Positions 17,331 through 26,152 of a stretch of DNA of 64,000 nt are shown one piece after another; position 1 is the first letter of the stretch, and each line of letters begins with the position of its first letter. Made by a program: the position numbers and the translations under genes. The notes under the pieces are model-generated. The model did not search any database, was not told where the DNA came from, and was given only the letters and a program-made list of their open reading frames with translations. Source of the stretch: Krasilnikovia cinnamomea (GTDB lineage: Bacteria > Actinomycetota > Actinomycetes > Mycobacteriales > Micromonosporaceae); NCBI RefSeq assembly GCF_004217545.1, contig NZ_SHKY01000001.1, positions 5,084,001 through 5,148,000 on the forward strand, read 5' to 3'.

Positions 17331-18248
17331 TCAGCGGGCCGTGGCCGGGGCCGGGGTCAGCGCGGCCTGCAGGGCGGAGTCGACGGTCGGGTGCTGCCAG
17401 GTGAAGCCGGCCCGGCGCAGCACCCCGGGCAGGACCCGCTGGCTGCGCAGCGCCTCGTCGGCGAGCCCACCGAGCGCCACCCGCAGCGCCACGCCGGGGA
17501 CCTGCATGATCGTCGGCCGGTGCAGCACCCGGCCGAACGCGGCGGTGAAGGCGGCGTTGGTCACCGGCTCGGGGCCGACGACGTTGACCGGACCGGCGAG
17601 GTCGCTGCGCTCCAGCAGCACCTCGATCGCGTCCAGCCAGTCGGCCAGGGACATCCACGGCACCCACTGCCGGCCGCCGCCGAGCCGGCCGCCGATGCCC
17701 AGCCGGAACGGCAACAGCTGCGGCTTGAGCAGGCCGCCACTGGCGTCCAGCGGCATGCCGGTGCGCAGCAGCACCACCCGGGTGCCGGCGTCCTCGGCCG
17801 GGCGGGCGGCGGCCTCCCATACCCGGCACACGTCGGCGAGGAACCCGGTGCCCGCGGGTGCCTCCTCGGTGACCTCCTGGTCGCCGGTGTCGCCGTACCA
17901 GCCGACCGCGGAACCCTGCAGCAGGACGCGGGGGCGGTCGGCGGCGGGCAGCTGGCTGATCACCCGGGCCAGGGTGCCGGCGCTGTCCACCCGGCTGGAC
18001 CGGATCAGGTTCCGGTAGGCCGCGGTCCAGCGTTTGTCGGCGACACCGGCCCCGGCCAGGTTGATCACCGCGTCGGTGCCGGCGACGCGGACCGGATCGA
18101 GCTGCCCCGTGGACGGCTGCCAGAACGCCTCGCCGGGCCGCTGGGGCTCGCGGCGGACCAGTCGGGTGATGTCGTGGCCGGCGGCGCGTAGCCGTTCGGC
18201 AAGGGCGGTGCCGAGAAAGCCGGACGCGCCGGCCATGAGGATCCGCAT
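17331..18248 (-). CDS. TIGR01777 family NAD-dependent epimerase/oxidoreductase
   Basis: A 305-residue short-chain-type Rossmann protein. MRILMAGASGFLGTALAERL carries the GxxGxxG nucleotide site. AVINLAGAGVADKRWT and LLQGSAVGWYGDTGD are hallmarks of the TIGR01777 (YfcH/SulA-like) family. A C-terminal DUF1731-like end (VLRRAGFTWQHPTVDSALQ) is complete. I start it at ATG 18248, where the glycine motif begins as in homologues; the upstream extension is not needed. Its homologue lies beside lipB and the E2 gene in mycobacteria as well. Substrate unknown. Confidence 0.9.
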   Translation of the reverse strand: MRILMAGASGFLGTALAERLRAAGHDITRLVRREPQRPGEAFWQPSTGQLDPVRVAGTDAVINLAGAGVADKRWTAAYRNLIRSSRVDSAGTLARVISQLPAADRPRVLLQGSAVGWYGDTGDQEVTEEAPAGTGFLADVCRVWEAAARPAEDAGTRVVLLRTGMPLDASGGLLKPQLLPFRLGIGGRLGGGRQWVPWMSLADWLDAIEVLLERSDLAGPVNVVGPEPVTNAAFTAAFGRVLHRPTIMQVPGVALRVALGGLADEALRSQRVLPGVLRRAGFTWQHPTVDSALQAALTPAPATAR

Positions 18249-18316
18249 GGCCCCATCATTGCCCGCTGTGCCGTTCGGGTGCACAGGTGTCCCCCCGTGG
18301 GCGACCGGTGAACGCA

Positions 18317-18350
18317 CGTGGGCGCGCCGGCGGGTGCCGGCGCGCCCACG
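18317..18350 (-). terminator. Strong hairpin after the E2 gene
   Basis: CGTGGGCGCGCCGGC (18317-18331) pairs perfectly over 15 bp with GCCGGCGCGCCCACG (18336-18350) around a GGGT loop. It lies 11 bases beyond the E2 stop codon on the minus strand. No U-run follows. Confidence 0.8.
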
Positions 18351-18361
18351 AGGCGTACGGG

Positions 18362-20197
18362 TCAGCTCAGCCCGAGATCGCCCTCGAACTGCCCGGCCTC
18401 CAGCCGGTCCTTGAGGGTGACCAGGAACCGGGCGGCGTCGGCGCCGTCGACGAGCCGGTGGTCGTACGACAGGGCCAGGTACACCATCGACCGGGGCACG
18501 ATCACCTCGCCGAGGTCCGGGTCGTCGAGGACCACGGCCCGCTTGACGACCGCGCCCGTGCCCAGGATGCCGACCTGCGGCTGGTTGATGATCGGGGTGT
18601 CGAACAGGGCGCCCCGGCTGCCGGTGTTGGTCAGCGTGAAGGTCCCGCCGGACAGCTCGTCGGGGCTGATCCGGTTGGCCCGGGTGCGCTCGGCCACGTC
18701 GGCGATCCGCTTGGCGAGCCCGGCGAGGTTGAGGTCGCCCGCGTCGCGGATGACCGGCACGACCAGGCCCTTCTCCGTGTCCACCGCGATGGCCAGGTGC
18801 TCGCCGTCGTGGTAGGTGACCGTCCCGGCCTCCTGGTCGATCGACGCGTTGACGACCGGGTGGGCGCGCAGCGCCTCGACCGCCGCCAAGGCGAAGAACG
18901 GCATGAACGACAGCTTCACCCCGTGCTTGGCGAAGAAGTCGTTCTTGGCGCGGGAGCGCAGCTGGGCGATCTTCGTGACGTCGACCTCGACGACCGTGGT
19001 GAGCTGCGCCGAGACCTGCAGGGACTCCACCATGCGCCGGGCGATGGTGGCGCGGATGCGGGTCAGCTTCTCGGTACGGCCGCGCAGCGGGCTCGGGGCC
19101 GGCTTCGGCGTGGCAGCGGCCGCCGGACGCGACGGCTGGGCCGGGGCGGGGACCGCCTTCTTCTCGGCCGCCTCCAGGACGTCCTGCTTGCGGATGCGGC
19201 CGCCGACCCCGGTGCCGGTGAGGGTGGCGAGGTCGACACCCTTGTCGGCGGCCAGCTTGCGGACCAGCGGGGTCACGTAACCGGCGTCGCCGGCGCCGTT
19301 CGCCTTGACCGTCTCGGTGGCCGGGGCTGCGGGGGCCGGGGCGGCTGCGGGGGCCGGGGCTGCGGCCGCCGGGGCCGCCTGCTCGGCGGGCCGGGCGGCC
19401 GGCGCCGGGGCGGACTCGACCAACGGCGGCTCGGGCTGCGCCGGAGCCGCCGGGCGGGCCGGGGCCGGGGCGGCGGCCTGGGGCGCCGGAGCGGACGGGG
19501 CCGGGTCGGGTGCGGGTGGGGCCGCCGGGGCGCTGCCCGGGGTGCCCACCACGGCCAGCACCGCGCCGACGTCGGCGGTCTCGTCCTCGGGCACCTTGAT
19601 CTCCAGCAGGGTGCCGGCGACCGGCGACGGGATCTCGGTGTCCACCTTGTCCGTGGAGACCTCCAGCAGCGGCTCGTCGACCTCGACGGCGTCGCCGACC
19701 TGCTTGAGCCAGCGGGTGACCGTACCCTCGGTGACGCTCTCGCCCAGGGCGGGCATCTTCACGGCCGTGCCGTCGCCGCTGGTCGGCGCCGCGGTCTGCG
19801 GCGCCGGGGCCTCCTGACCCACCGGCGTCTCGGTGGACGGGGTGGTCGGCGCGGCGGGCTCGGGCTCGGCCTGCGGAGCCGGCTGGGCGGGCGCCTGCTG
19901 GGCCGGGGCCTGCTGGGCGGGGGCCTGCTGGGCGGGGGCCTGCTGGGCGGGGGTCTCGCCGTCGCCCGCGATCACCGCGAGCTCGCTGCCCACCTCGGCG
20001 GTCTCGTCCTCGCCGACGACGATGCGCGACAGGACCCCCGCGGCGGGCGACGGGATCTCGGTGTCGACCTTGTCGGTGGAGACCTCCAGCAGCGGCTCGT
20101 CCGCCTCGACCCGCTCACCCTCCTGCTTGAGCCAGCGGGTGACGGTGCCCTCGGTGACACTCTCACCCAGCCGCGGCATGGTGACCGATACCGGCAT
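18362..20197 (-). CDS. sucB: Dihydrolipoamide acyltransferase E2 with two lipoyl domains (SucB/DlaT type)
   Basis: 611 residues. Lipoyl domains 1 and 2 carry Lys43 and Lys184, each in STDKVDTEI. A peripheral subunit-binding domain (GYVTPLVRKLAADKGVDL, near 305) follows, then the catalytic domain with His580 in YDHRLVDGADAARF. Linkers are rich in Ala, Pro and Gln and include a five-residue APAQQ repeat. Such genes are usually annotated sucB. In actinobacteria, however, the E2 activity for 2-oxoglutarate is normally fused to E1, and the M. tuberculosis homologue at this position (DlaT) serves pyruvate dehydrogenase. Which complex it serves here is therefore open. It lies 43 bases after lpdA on the same strand, so E3 and E2 are likely co-transcribed. 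Confidence 0.93.
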   Translation of the reverse strand: MPVSVTMPRLGESVTEGTVTRWLKQEGERVEADEPLLEVSTDKVDTEIPSPAAGVLSRIVVGEDETAEVGSELAVIAGDGETPAQQAPAQQAPAQQAPAQQAPAQPAPQAEPEPAAPTTPSTETPVGQEAPAPQTAAPTSGDGTAVKMPALGESVTEGTVTRWLKQVGDAVEVDEPLLEVSTDKVDTEIPSPVAGTLLEIKVPEDETADVGAVLAVVGTPGSAPAAPPAPDPAPSAPAPQAAAPAPARPAAPAQPEPPLVESAPAPAARPAEQAAPAAAAPAPAAAPAPAAPATETVKANGAGDAGYVTPLVRKLAADKGVDLATLTGTGVGGRIRKQDVLEAAEKKAVPAPAQPSRPAAAATPKPAPSPLRGRTEKLTRIRATIARRMVESLQVSAQLTTVVEVDVTKIAQLRSRAKNDFFAKHGVKLSFMPFFALAAVEALRAHPVVNASIDQEAGTVTYHDGEHLAIAVDTEKGLVVPVIRDAGDLNLAGLAKRIADVAERTRANRISPDELSGGTFTLTNTGSRGALFDTPIINQPQVGILGTGAVVKRAVVLDDPDLGEVIVPRSMVYLALSYDHRLVDGADAARFLVTLKDRLEAGQFEGDLGLS

Positions 20198-20240
20198 CTC
20201 TTCGAACTCCTTAGGGCCTGCGGTAGTGGATGGGCGGGGC

Positions 20241-21623
20241 TCAGGCGTGCGCGTGCAGCGGCTTGCCCGCCAGCGCGAGGTGCGCCTCGCCGAGCGCCTC
20301 GTTCTGCGTGGGGTGGGCGTGCACGAGCTGGGCCACCTCGTCCGGGTACGCCTCCCAGTTGAAGATCAGCTGCGCCTCGCCGATGAGTTCGCCGACCCGT
20401 GCACCGACCATGTGGACGCCCACGACGGGGCCGTCGTTGACCCGGACCAGCTTGATGAAGCCCGCGGTCTTGAGGATCTGGCTCTTGCCGTTGCCGCCGA
20501 GGTTGTAGTTGTACGTCGACACCTTGTCCGCGCCGTACTGCTCCTTGGCCTTGGCCTCGGTGATGCCGACCGACGCGACCTCCGGGTCGGAGTACGTGAC
20601 GCGGGGGATGCCGTTCTCGTCGATGACCGCCGGGTTCTTGCCCGCGATCTCCTCGGCGACGAAGATGCCCTGCTGGAAGCCGCGGTGTGCCAGCTGCAGG
20701 CCGGGGACGATGTCGCCGACCGCGTAGATGTTGCCGACGCCGGTGTGCAGCCGCTCGTTGGTGATGACGAAGCCGCGGTCCAGCGTGATGCCCTGCTGCT
20801 CGTACCCGAGGTCCTGGGTCGTCGGGCCACGGCCGACCGCGACCAGCAGCAGCTCGGCCTCGATGGTCTCGCCGCCCGCGATCGTGGCGCGCACGCCGTT
20901 CTCGGTGTGCTCGACCTTCTCGAACGGCTTGCCGGTCTTGAAGGCGATGCCGCGCTTGCGGAACGCGCGCTCGACCGCCTTGGAGATCTCCTCGTCCTCG
21001 GCGGCGACCAGGCGGGGCAGGGCCTCCACAATGGTCACGTCCACGCCGAAGGACTTCCAGGCGCTGGCGAACTCGCAGCCGATGACGCCGCCGCCCAGCA
21101 CGATCGCCGAGGCGGGCACGTGGTCGAGGCGCAGCGCGTGCTCGCTGGCGATCACCCGGCGGCCGTCGATCTCCAGGCCGGGCAGGCTGCGCGAGTACGA
21201 CCCCGTGGCGAGCACGATGTTGCGGCCGGTGTAGCGCTTCCCGTCGACCTCGACGGTGTCCGTGGCGACCAGCTTGCCGGCGCCCGCCACGTGCGTGATG
21301 CTCGGCTGCTTGAGCAGGCCCTGCAGGCCCTTGTACAGCCGGGAGACGACGCCGTCCTTGTACGCGTTCACCCCGGCCATGTCGATGCCGACCAGGTCGG
21401 CCTTGACCCCGAACTGCTCGCTCTCGCGGGTCTGGTCCGCGACCTCGCCCGCGTGCAGCAGCGCCTTCGTCGGGATGCAGCCGCGGTGCAGGCAGGTGCC
21501 GCCGACCTCGGCCTTCTCGATGAGGGCGACCGTCAGGCCGAGCTGGGCGGCGCGCAGCGCGCACGCATAGCCACCGCTGCCGGCGCCGAGAATCACGATG
21601 TCGAAGGTGTTCGGCTGGCTCAC
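20241..21623 (-). CDS. lpdA: Dihydrolipoyl dehydrogenase (E3)
   Basis: An FAD enzyme that reoxidises dihydrolipoamide using NAD+. 460 residues: N-terminal FAD site ILGAGSGGYACALRAAQLG; redox disulfide Cys44/Cys49 in GGTCLHRGCIP (the CxxxxC spacing is canonical although the intervening residues are LHRG); NAD site AIVLGGGVIGCEFASAW; and the C-terminal catalytic pair His437/Glu442 in HAHPTQNEALGEA. Start is GTG 21623. It forms a two-gene unit with the E2 gene downstream. Confidence 0.96.
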   Translation of the reverse strand: MSQPNTFDIVILGAGSGGYACALRAAQLGLTVALIEKAEVGGTCLHRGCIPTKALLHAGEVADQTRESEQFGVKADLVGIDMAGVNAYKDGVVSRLYKGLQGLLKQPSITHVAGAGKLVATDTVEVDGKRYTGRNIVLATGSYSRSLPGLEIDGRRVIASEHALRLDHVPASAIVLGGGVIGCEFASAWKSFGVDVTIVEALPRLVAAEDEEISKAVERAFRKRGIAFKTGKPFEKVEHTENGVRATIAGGETIEAELLLVAVGRGPTTQDLGYEQQGITLDRGFVITNERLHTGVGNIYAVGDIVPGLQLAHRGFQQGIFVAEEIAGKNPAVIDENGIPRVTYSDPEVASVGITEAKAKEQYGADKVSTYNYNLGGNGKSQILKTAGFIKLVRVNDGPVVGVHMVGARVGELIGEAQLIFNWEAYPDEVAQLVHAHPTQNEALGEAHLALAGKPLHAHA

Positions 21624-21786
21624 GTCAACTCCAAGGTCGCGTCGTCACCACGTGGATCTCACTATGGAAACGGTCACAAGTCGTCCAGGTCATCTTGTCA
21701 CTTGCTACGCCGATCGATGCAGTCAGGTGCCCAACGACACCCGGTGGCGACGTACCCTTTCCGCAATCGACCGTGAGGAGTGCCCG

Positions 21787-22107
21787 GTGGCCTGGTTTCG
21801 GCGGCGCAGAGAGCCGCAGCGACGCTTCGGTCGACCGGTGGATCGTGCCGATCTGGAGCATCTCGCGGAGTTTGTCCGATCCCGTCGGGGCGTCGAGGCG
21901 TTCATCGAGCCCCGCACCACGGTGACCGAGACCACGGTGTTGCTCGTGGCACACGACGGCGAATGGACCCGGCGGCGCATCGACTCACCCGAGGTCGCCC
22001 GCCGCTTCGCGCACCAGCTCTCCCTGCCGATCTACGACGTGAGGCTGTTGGGGTACCCCCAGCGAATGCGCGACTACAACGCGCGCCAAAAGCGCCGCCC
22101 CGCCTGA
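21787..22107 (+). CDS. Conserved actinomycete hypothetical protein
   Basis: 106 residues starting at GTG 21787 after GAGGAG. The sequence VAWFRRRREPQ, then VDRADLEHLAEFVRSRRGVEAF, EPRTTVTETTVLLVAHDGEW, and a C-terminal DVRLLGYPQRMRDYNARQKRR, is compact with no signal peptide or membrane helix. Similar proteins sit between lpdA and leucyl aminopeptidase in related genomes (from memory). Function unknown. The frame extends further upstream, but the ribosome binding site supports this start. Confidence 0.75.
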   Translation: MAWFRRRREPQRRFGRPVDRADLEHLAEFVRSRRGVEAFIEPRTTVTETTVLLVAHDGEWTRRRIDSPEVARRFAHQLSLPIYDVRLLGYPQRMRDYNARQKRRPA

Positions 22108-22135
22108 GCTGAGCCAGACCGGCGATCGCCGCCGG

Positions 22136-22190
22136 TGACTCGGGGGTTCTGCCGACTGCGGTGTGTGCAGTCGGCAGAACCCCCGAGTCA
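22136..22190. terminator. Very long perfect hairpin between convergent genes
   Basis: Bases 22136-22159 are the exact reverse complement of 22167-22190: a 24-bp stem without mismatch, closed by a 7-base loop (GGTGTGT). It lies midway between the stop of the 106-residue protein and that of pepA and can act in both directions. The stem contains GGGGGTTCTGCCGACTGC. It is longer than a terminator needs, so a mobile or dispersed intergenic repeat is an alternative. Confidence 0.85.
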
Positions 22191-22237
22191 GCGGTGTATC
22201 AGGCGATCGCCCGCGGAGCGAAGCGGAGCCAGCCAGC

Positions 22238-23788
22238 TCAGCCGTTGGCGGCGATGTCGTCGACGAGGGCCAGCAGGGTGCGGACCGGGACGCCGGTGCC
22301 GCCCTTCGTCCAGTAGCCGGTGGCCTCGCCCGTGTGGAACGACGGGCCCGCGATGTCGAGGTGCGCCCACGCCACCCCGTCGGCCACGAACTCCCGCAGG
22401 AACACCCCGCCCTGCAGCATGTGCCCGGCGCGGTCCATGCTCGCGTTCGTCTGGCAGATGTCTGCCACGTCCGACTCCATGCCCTTGCGGACGTCGTCCG
22501 GCAGCGGCATCGGCCACGCCGGCTCGCCGACCGCAGTACCGGCGGCCCTGACCCGTTCGCAGGTGTCCGCGTCGCCCATCACGCCCGAGATCTTCTTGCC
22601 CAGCGACACCACCTGGCCGCCGGTGAGGGTGGACGTCTCGAACAGGTAGTCGGTGCCGTCGGCGCAGGCCCGGGCGATCGCGTCGGCCAGCACCATCCGG
22701 CCCTCGGCGTCGGTGTTGAGCACCTCCACCCGCTTGCCGTTGAACATCGTGATGACGTCACCGGGCCGGTACGCCGTACCCGAAGGCATGTTCTCCGCGA
22801 TGGCCAGGTAGCCGGTGACCGCGACGTTCGGCTTGAGCGCGGCCACCGCCAGCAGGACCGCGCCGACCGCGGCGGCGCCCGCCATGTCGGACTTCATCTC
22901 CCACATGCCCGCGGCGGGCTTGATGCTGATGCCGCCCGTGTCGAACGTGATGCCCTTGCCGACCAGCGCCACCCGCTTCGGGTCGGTCACGCCCTCGGGG
23001 GTGTAGCTCAGCTTCACCAGCCGCGGCGGCGCCTCCGAACCCTGGCCGACCGCCACGATGCCGCCGTAGCCGCCGGCCTTGAGCGCCTCGAAGTCCAGCA
23101 CCTCCACCGACAGGCCGGTGCCCTGCGCGGCCGCCGCGACGGCGTCGGCGAACTGCGGCGGGCGCAGCTCGTTCGGGGCCTGGTTCACCCAGTCGCGGGT
23201 CTGGCGCACCGCGCGGGCCACGATCGCGGCGCGCTCCACCTCGGCCTGGGCGGCCGCGTCGGCGGCGTCCGGCACGTACACCTGCAGGGCCGCCACCGGC
23301 TCGCGGCGGCCCGGCTGCGGCTTGGTCTTGTAGCCCGCGAACCGGTACCCGCCCAGCAGCGCACCCTCCAGGATGGCCCGCAGCACGCCCGGCGCCTCGG
23401 CGTTGTCCGGCAGGGGCAGCGCCAGCGCGACCGTGGCGCTGCCCGCGAGGGCGCGCACCGCGGCGCCGGTGCCCCGGCGCAGCGTCTCGGGGTCGGGCGC
23501 CGCGCCGGACGGCTCGTCGCCGAGGCCGACCGCCACCAGCAGCGGCGCGGACACCGTGCCCAGGGTGGCCAGCTTGGTGACCTCACCCGGCGCACCGGTC
23601 GCGCCGAGCAGCGCCAGGGTGGCGGTCAGCTTGCCGTCGAACGCCGCGGCGATGCTCTCGGCGCCGGCGGCGGGCAGCACGGCACCGCCCTCGTCGGGCT
23701 GACTGTGCAGGCCGATGACGATCGCATCGACGGCCAGCTCGGCGGGGTCGGTATCGACCAGGCTGAGAGAGGGGGCGGACTGCGTCAC
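22238..23788 (-). CDS. pepA: Leucyl aminopeptidase (M17)
   Basis: A cytosolic two-metal aminopeptidase, 516 residues. The N-terminal non-catalytic domain is followed by the M17 core: VGKGITFDTGGISIKP with catalytic Lys and metal Asp, MKSDMAGAAAV, and NTDAEGRMVLADAI with metal ligands and the catalytic Arg. HLDIAGPSF is near the C-terminus. Start GTG 23788 has a GGAG site at suitable spacing; the upstream frame extension of 12 codons is unlikely. The gene diverges from gcvT. The M17 gene also neighbours gcvT in mycobacteria. Confidence 0.95.
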   Translation of the reverse strand: MTQSAPSLSLVDTDPAELAVDAIVIGLHSQPDEGGAVLPAAGAESIAAAFDGKLTATLALLGATGAPGEVTKLATLGTVSAPLLVAVGLGDEPSGAAPDPETLRRGTGAAVRALAGSATVALALPLPDNAEAPGVLRAILEGALLGGYRFAGYKTKPQPGRREPVAALQVYVPDAADAAAQAEVERAAIVARAVRQTRDWVNQAPNELRPPQFADAVAAAAQGTGLSVEVLDFEALKAGGYGGIVAVGQGSEAPPRLVKLSYTPEGVTDPKRVALVGKGITFDTGGISIKPAAGMWEMKSDMAGAAAVGAVLLAVAALKPNVAVTGYLAIAENMPSGTAYRPGDVITMFNGKRVEVLNTDAEGRMVLADAIARACADGTDYLFETSTLTGGQVVSLGKKISGVMGDADTCERVRAAGTAVGEPAWPMPLPDDVRKGMESDVADICQTNASMDRAGHMLQGGVFLREFVADGVAWAHLDIAGPSFHTGEATGYWTKGGTGVPVRTLLALVDDIAANG

Positions 23789-23978
23789 TCGAGATCTCCG
23801 CGGAGGTCCGGGGCCGGAGCGCACCTCCTGGGTGCCTCCGGCGGCATGGCCCGACCGGCGCGGGTCGCGCCGCTCGGCGGTGGTGTCTCGCCGACTCTAA
23901 CGACACTGGCGGCCCCGTCGTGCGAACGGGCGGGATCACGTCGATCGGGGCGGCGCGGCGCGCGGTAAGTTGACCCCT

Positions 23979-25070
23979 ATGTCCACCGAGGTCGCTGGCA
24001 CGCTGTCGCGTTCGCCCCTGCACGAGCGCCACGTCGCGCTCGGCGCCAAGTTCGCCGCCTTCGGCGGCTGGGAAATGCCGTTGGAGTACGCGGGCGGTGG
24101 GGTGATCAAGGAGCACACCGCGGTGCGTACCGGGGTCGGCGTCTTCGACGTCTCACACCTGGGCAAGGCCGCGGTGCTGGGCCCGGGCGCAGCGGACTTC
24201 GTCAACTCCTGCCTCACCAACGACCTCGACCGCATCGCCGCGGGCAAGGCGCAGTACACGATGTGCTGCGACGACAACGGCGGCGTGGTCGACGACCTGA
24301 TCGCTTACCTGTACGGCCCGGACGACGTCTTCCTGGTGCCGAATGCCGCCAACACCGCCGAGGTGGTGCGCCGCCTCGCGGCGGCGGCCCCGGCCGGGAT
24401 CACGGTCACCGACGAGCACCGCAAGTACGCGATCCTCGCCGTCCAGGGACCGGGATCGGTCGACGTGCTGACCAAGCTCGGCCTGCCCACCGACCTGGAG
24501 TACATGTCGTTCCAGGCGTCGCCGGAGATCGTGGTGTGCCGCACCGGCTACACCGGCGAACACGGCTATGAGCTGGTCATCCCGTGGGACAAGGCGGGCG
24601 CGACCTGGGACGCGCTGATCGACGCGGGGGTGCAGCCCTGCGGGCTGGGCGCGCGCGACACACTGCGTACCGAGATGGGCTACCCGCTGCACGGCCAGGA
24701 CCTGTCCCTGGAGATCAGCCCGGTGCAGGCCCGCGCCGGATGGGCGGTCGGCTGGTCCAAGCCCGCCTTCTGGGGCCGCGACGCGCTGCTGGCGGAGAAG
24801 TCCGGTGGGCCGCGCCGGAGCCTGCGCGGCCTGGAACTGGTCGGCCGCGGCATCCCCCGCGGCCACATGCAGGTGTACGCCGGTGACCAGCTGATCGGCG
24901 AGACCACCAGCGGCACGTTCTCGCCCACGAAGAAGGTCGGCGTCGCGCTGGCCCTGCTCGACACGGCCGCCGGGCTGAGCGACGGCGACGTCGTCGAGGT
25001 GGACATCCGGGGCCGCCGGACGCAGGCCCGGGTCGTGAAACCACCGTTCGTGCAGACGTCGGTGCGCTGA
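23979..25070 (+). CDS. gcvT: Glycine cleavage system T protein (aminomethyltransferase)
   Basis: Transfers the methylene unit of the H-protein-bound aminomethyl group to tetrahydrofolate. 363 residues from ATG 23979 (a TTG three codons earlier is less likely). PLHERHVALGAKFAAFGGWEMP at the N-terminus, DVSHLGKAAVLGPGA and GARDTLRTEMGYPLHGQDL are conserved T-protein segments. A C-terminal barrel with GETTSGTFSPTKKVGVAL completes the family length. gcvP and gcvH are not in the window. No glycine riboswitch is evident upstream. Its stop overlaps the start of the MmcQ gene (ATGA). Confidence 0.95.
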   Translation: MSTEVAGTLSRSPLHERHVALGAKFAAFGGWEMPLEYAGGGVIKEHTAVRTGVGVFDVSHLGKAAVLGPGAADFVNSCLTNDLDRIAAGKAQYTMCCDDNGGVVDDLIAYLYGPDDVFLVPNAANTAEVVRRLAAAAPAGITVTDEHRKYAILAVQGPGSVDVLTKLGLPTDLEYMSFQASPEIVVCRTGYTGEHGYELVIPWDKAGATWDALIDAGVQPCGLGARDTLRTEMGYPLHGQDLSLEISPVQARAGWAVGWSKPAFWGRDALLAEKSGGPRRSLRGLELVGRGIPRGHMQVYAGDQLIGETTSGTFSPTKKVGVALALLDTAAGLSDGDVVEVDIRGRRTQARVVKPPFVQTSVR

Positions 25071-25423
25071 TGGCGGTCACCTACGCGCAGGTGCGCGAGT
25101 GGGTGCTGGCGCTGCCGGGCACCCGCGAGGTCATGGTCGAGCAGTGGGGGCACCCGACCCTGCGGGTCGGCGACAAGATGATCGCCGGGGGCGCGCCGGA
25201 CTCACCCACGATGTCGGTCAAGGCGACGCGGGAGGAGCAGGCCGAGCTGATCGCGGGCGCGCCGCAGACGTACGCGGTCGCCGACTACGTCGGGCGCTAC
25301 GGCTGGGTACGGGTCGACCTGGCCAGCGCCGATCCCGAGGAACTGCACCAGGTCGTCGTGGAGGCGTGGCGGCGTACCGCACCGAAGCGGCTGGTCAAGG
25401 AGTACGAGTCAGGCCAGCACTAG
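25070..25423 (+). CDS. MmcQ/YjbR family protein
   Basis: 117 residues, starting at ATG 25070 inside the gcvT stop (ATGA), so probably coupled to it. The sequence VREWVLALPGTREVMVEQWGHPTLRVGDKMIAG followed by SVKATREEQAELI and the final HQVVVEAWRRTAPKRLVKEY matches the MmcQ/YjbR fold, a double-wing protein sometimes described as DNA-binding. Role unknown. Its last 15 bases overlap the 3' end of cobS on the opposite strand. Confidence 0.88.
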   Translation: MAVTYAQVREWVLALPGTREVMVEQWGHPTLRVGDKMIAGGAPDSPTMSVKATREEQAELIAGAPQTYAVADYVGRYGWVRVDLASADPEELHQVVVEAWRRTAPKRLVKEYESGQH

Positions 25424-26152
25424 GCCGATCAGGGCGACACTCGCCGCGGTCTCCACCGCCGCGCCGATGACGTCGCCGGTCACCCCGCCGAAGCGGCGTA
25501 CCGCGTGGCGAACCAGCAGCAGCGCGGCCAGGCTCGCGGCGGCGACGGCGGCCGGGCCCTGCCACGGCCGGCCCGGCACCGCCCAGATCGACGCGGCCGC
25601 CACCAGCGCCACCCCGGCGGCGGCGACCGGTGCCGGCACGGTACCGGCGACCAGCGCGCCCAGCCCCTCGGGCCGCGCCGCCGGGACGCCCCGGCGGCAG
25701 GCCAGCGGGACCGCGAGGCGACCCGCGGCCCACGCCGCGACCACCGCCCCCGCGCCCAGCCCGGTCAGCGCGCTCGCCTGCACCAGCAGCGTCAGCACGA
25801 TCGCCGCCACCCCGAACGGGCCGATGTCCGGCTTCTTCATGATCTCCAGCGCGCCGCCGGCCGACCGGTACGAGCCCAGCGCGTCCACCGTGTCGGCCAG
25901 CCCGTCCAGGTGCAGCCCGCGGGTGAGCACCGCCCCGGCGGCCACGGCCAGTACGGCGGCCAGCCCGGCGGGAGCACCGGCGGCCTCGAAGCCCGCCAGC
26001 ACCGCCGCGACGGCCAGACCCAGCAGCGCGCCGACCGCCGGGGCCGCCGCCATCGCCACCGCCGCCACGGCACGGTCCACCCGGCCCGCACGCAACGGCA
26101 CGACGGTCAGCGTGGTGAGCGCCAGCCGCAGGCCCGCCGCGAGGTCACGCAC
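25409..26152 (-). CDS. cobS: Adenosylcobinamide-GDP ribazoletransferase (cobalamin synthase)
   Basis: An integral membrane enzyme joining adenosylcobinamide-GDP to alpha-ribazole (or its phosphate), the last step of cobalamin assembly. 247 residues, strongly hydrophobic. Conserved acidic loops are RGLHLDGLADTVDALGS, EIMKKPDIGPFG and GVTGDVIGAAVE. Start GTG 26152 overlaps the upstream CobU-CobT gene by 8 bases. It supplies, with that fusion, the nucleotide loop assembly pathway. Confidence 0.95.
   Translation of the reverse strand: MRDLAAGLRLALTTLTVVPLRAGRVDRAVAAVAMAAAPAVGALLGLAVAAVLAGFEAAGAPAGLAAVLAVAAGAVLTRGLHLDGLADTVDALGSYRSAGGALEIMKKPDIGPFGVAAIVLTLLVQASALTGLGAGAVVAAWAAGRLAVPLACRRGVPAARPEGLGALVAGTVPAPVAAAGVALVAAASIWAVPGRPWQGPAAVAAASLAALLLVRHAVRRFGGVTGDVIGAAVETAASVALIGLVLA

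Noticed and set aside
15241..18018. 925-codon plus-strand frame
   Set aside because: Antisense to the membrane protein and TIGR01777 genes; Arg/Gly/Gln-rich, no start signal.
18287..20362. Plus-strand frame over the E2 gene with Gly/Ala runs
   Set aside because: Reverse reading of the Ala/Pro-rich linkers of E2.
20241..21623. Unusual redox site CLHRGC in LpdA
   Set aside because: The CxxxxC spacing is canonical and the residues between the cysteines vary; the enzyme should be functional.
23900..23978. Glycine riboswitch upstream of gcvT
   Set aside because: No conserved glycine aptamer core is visible and the leader is short.
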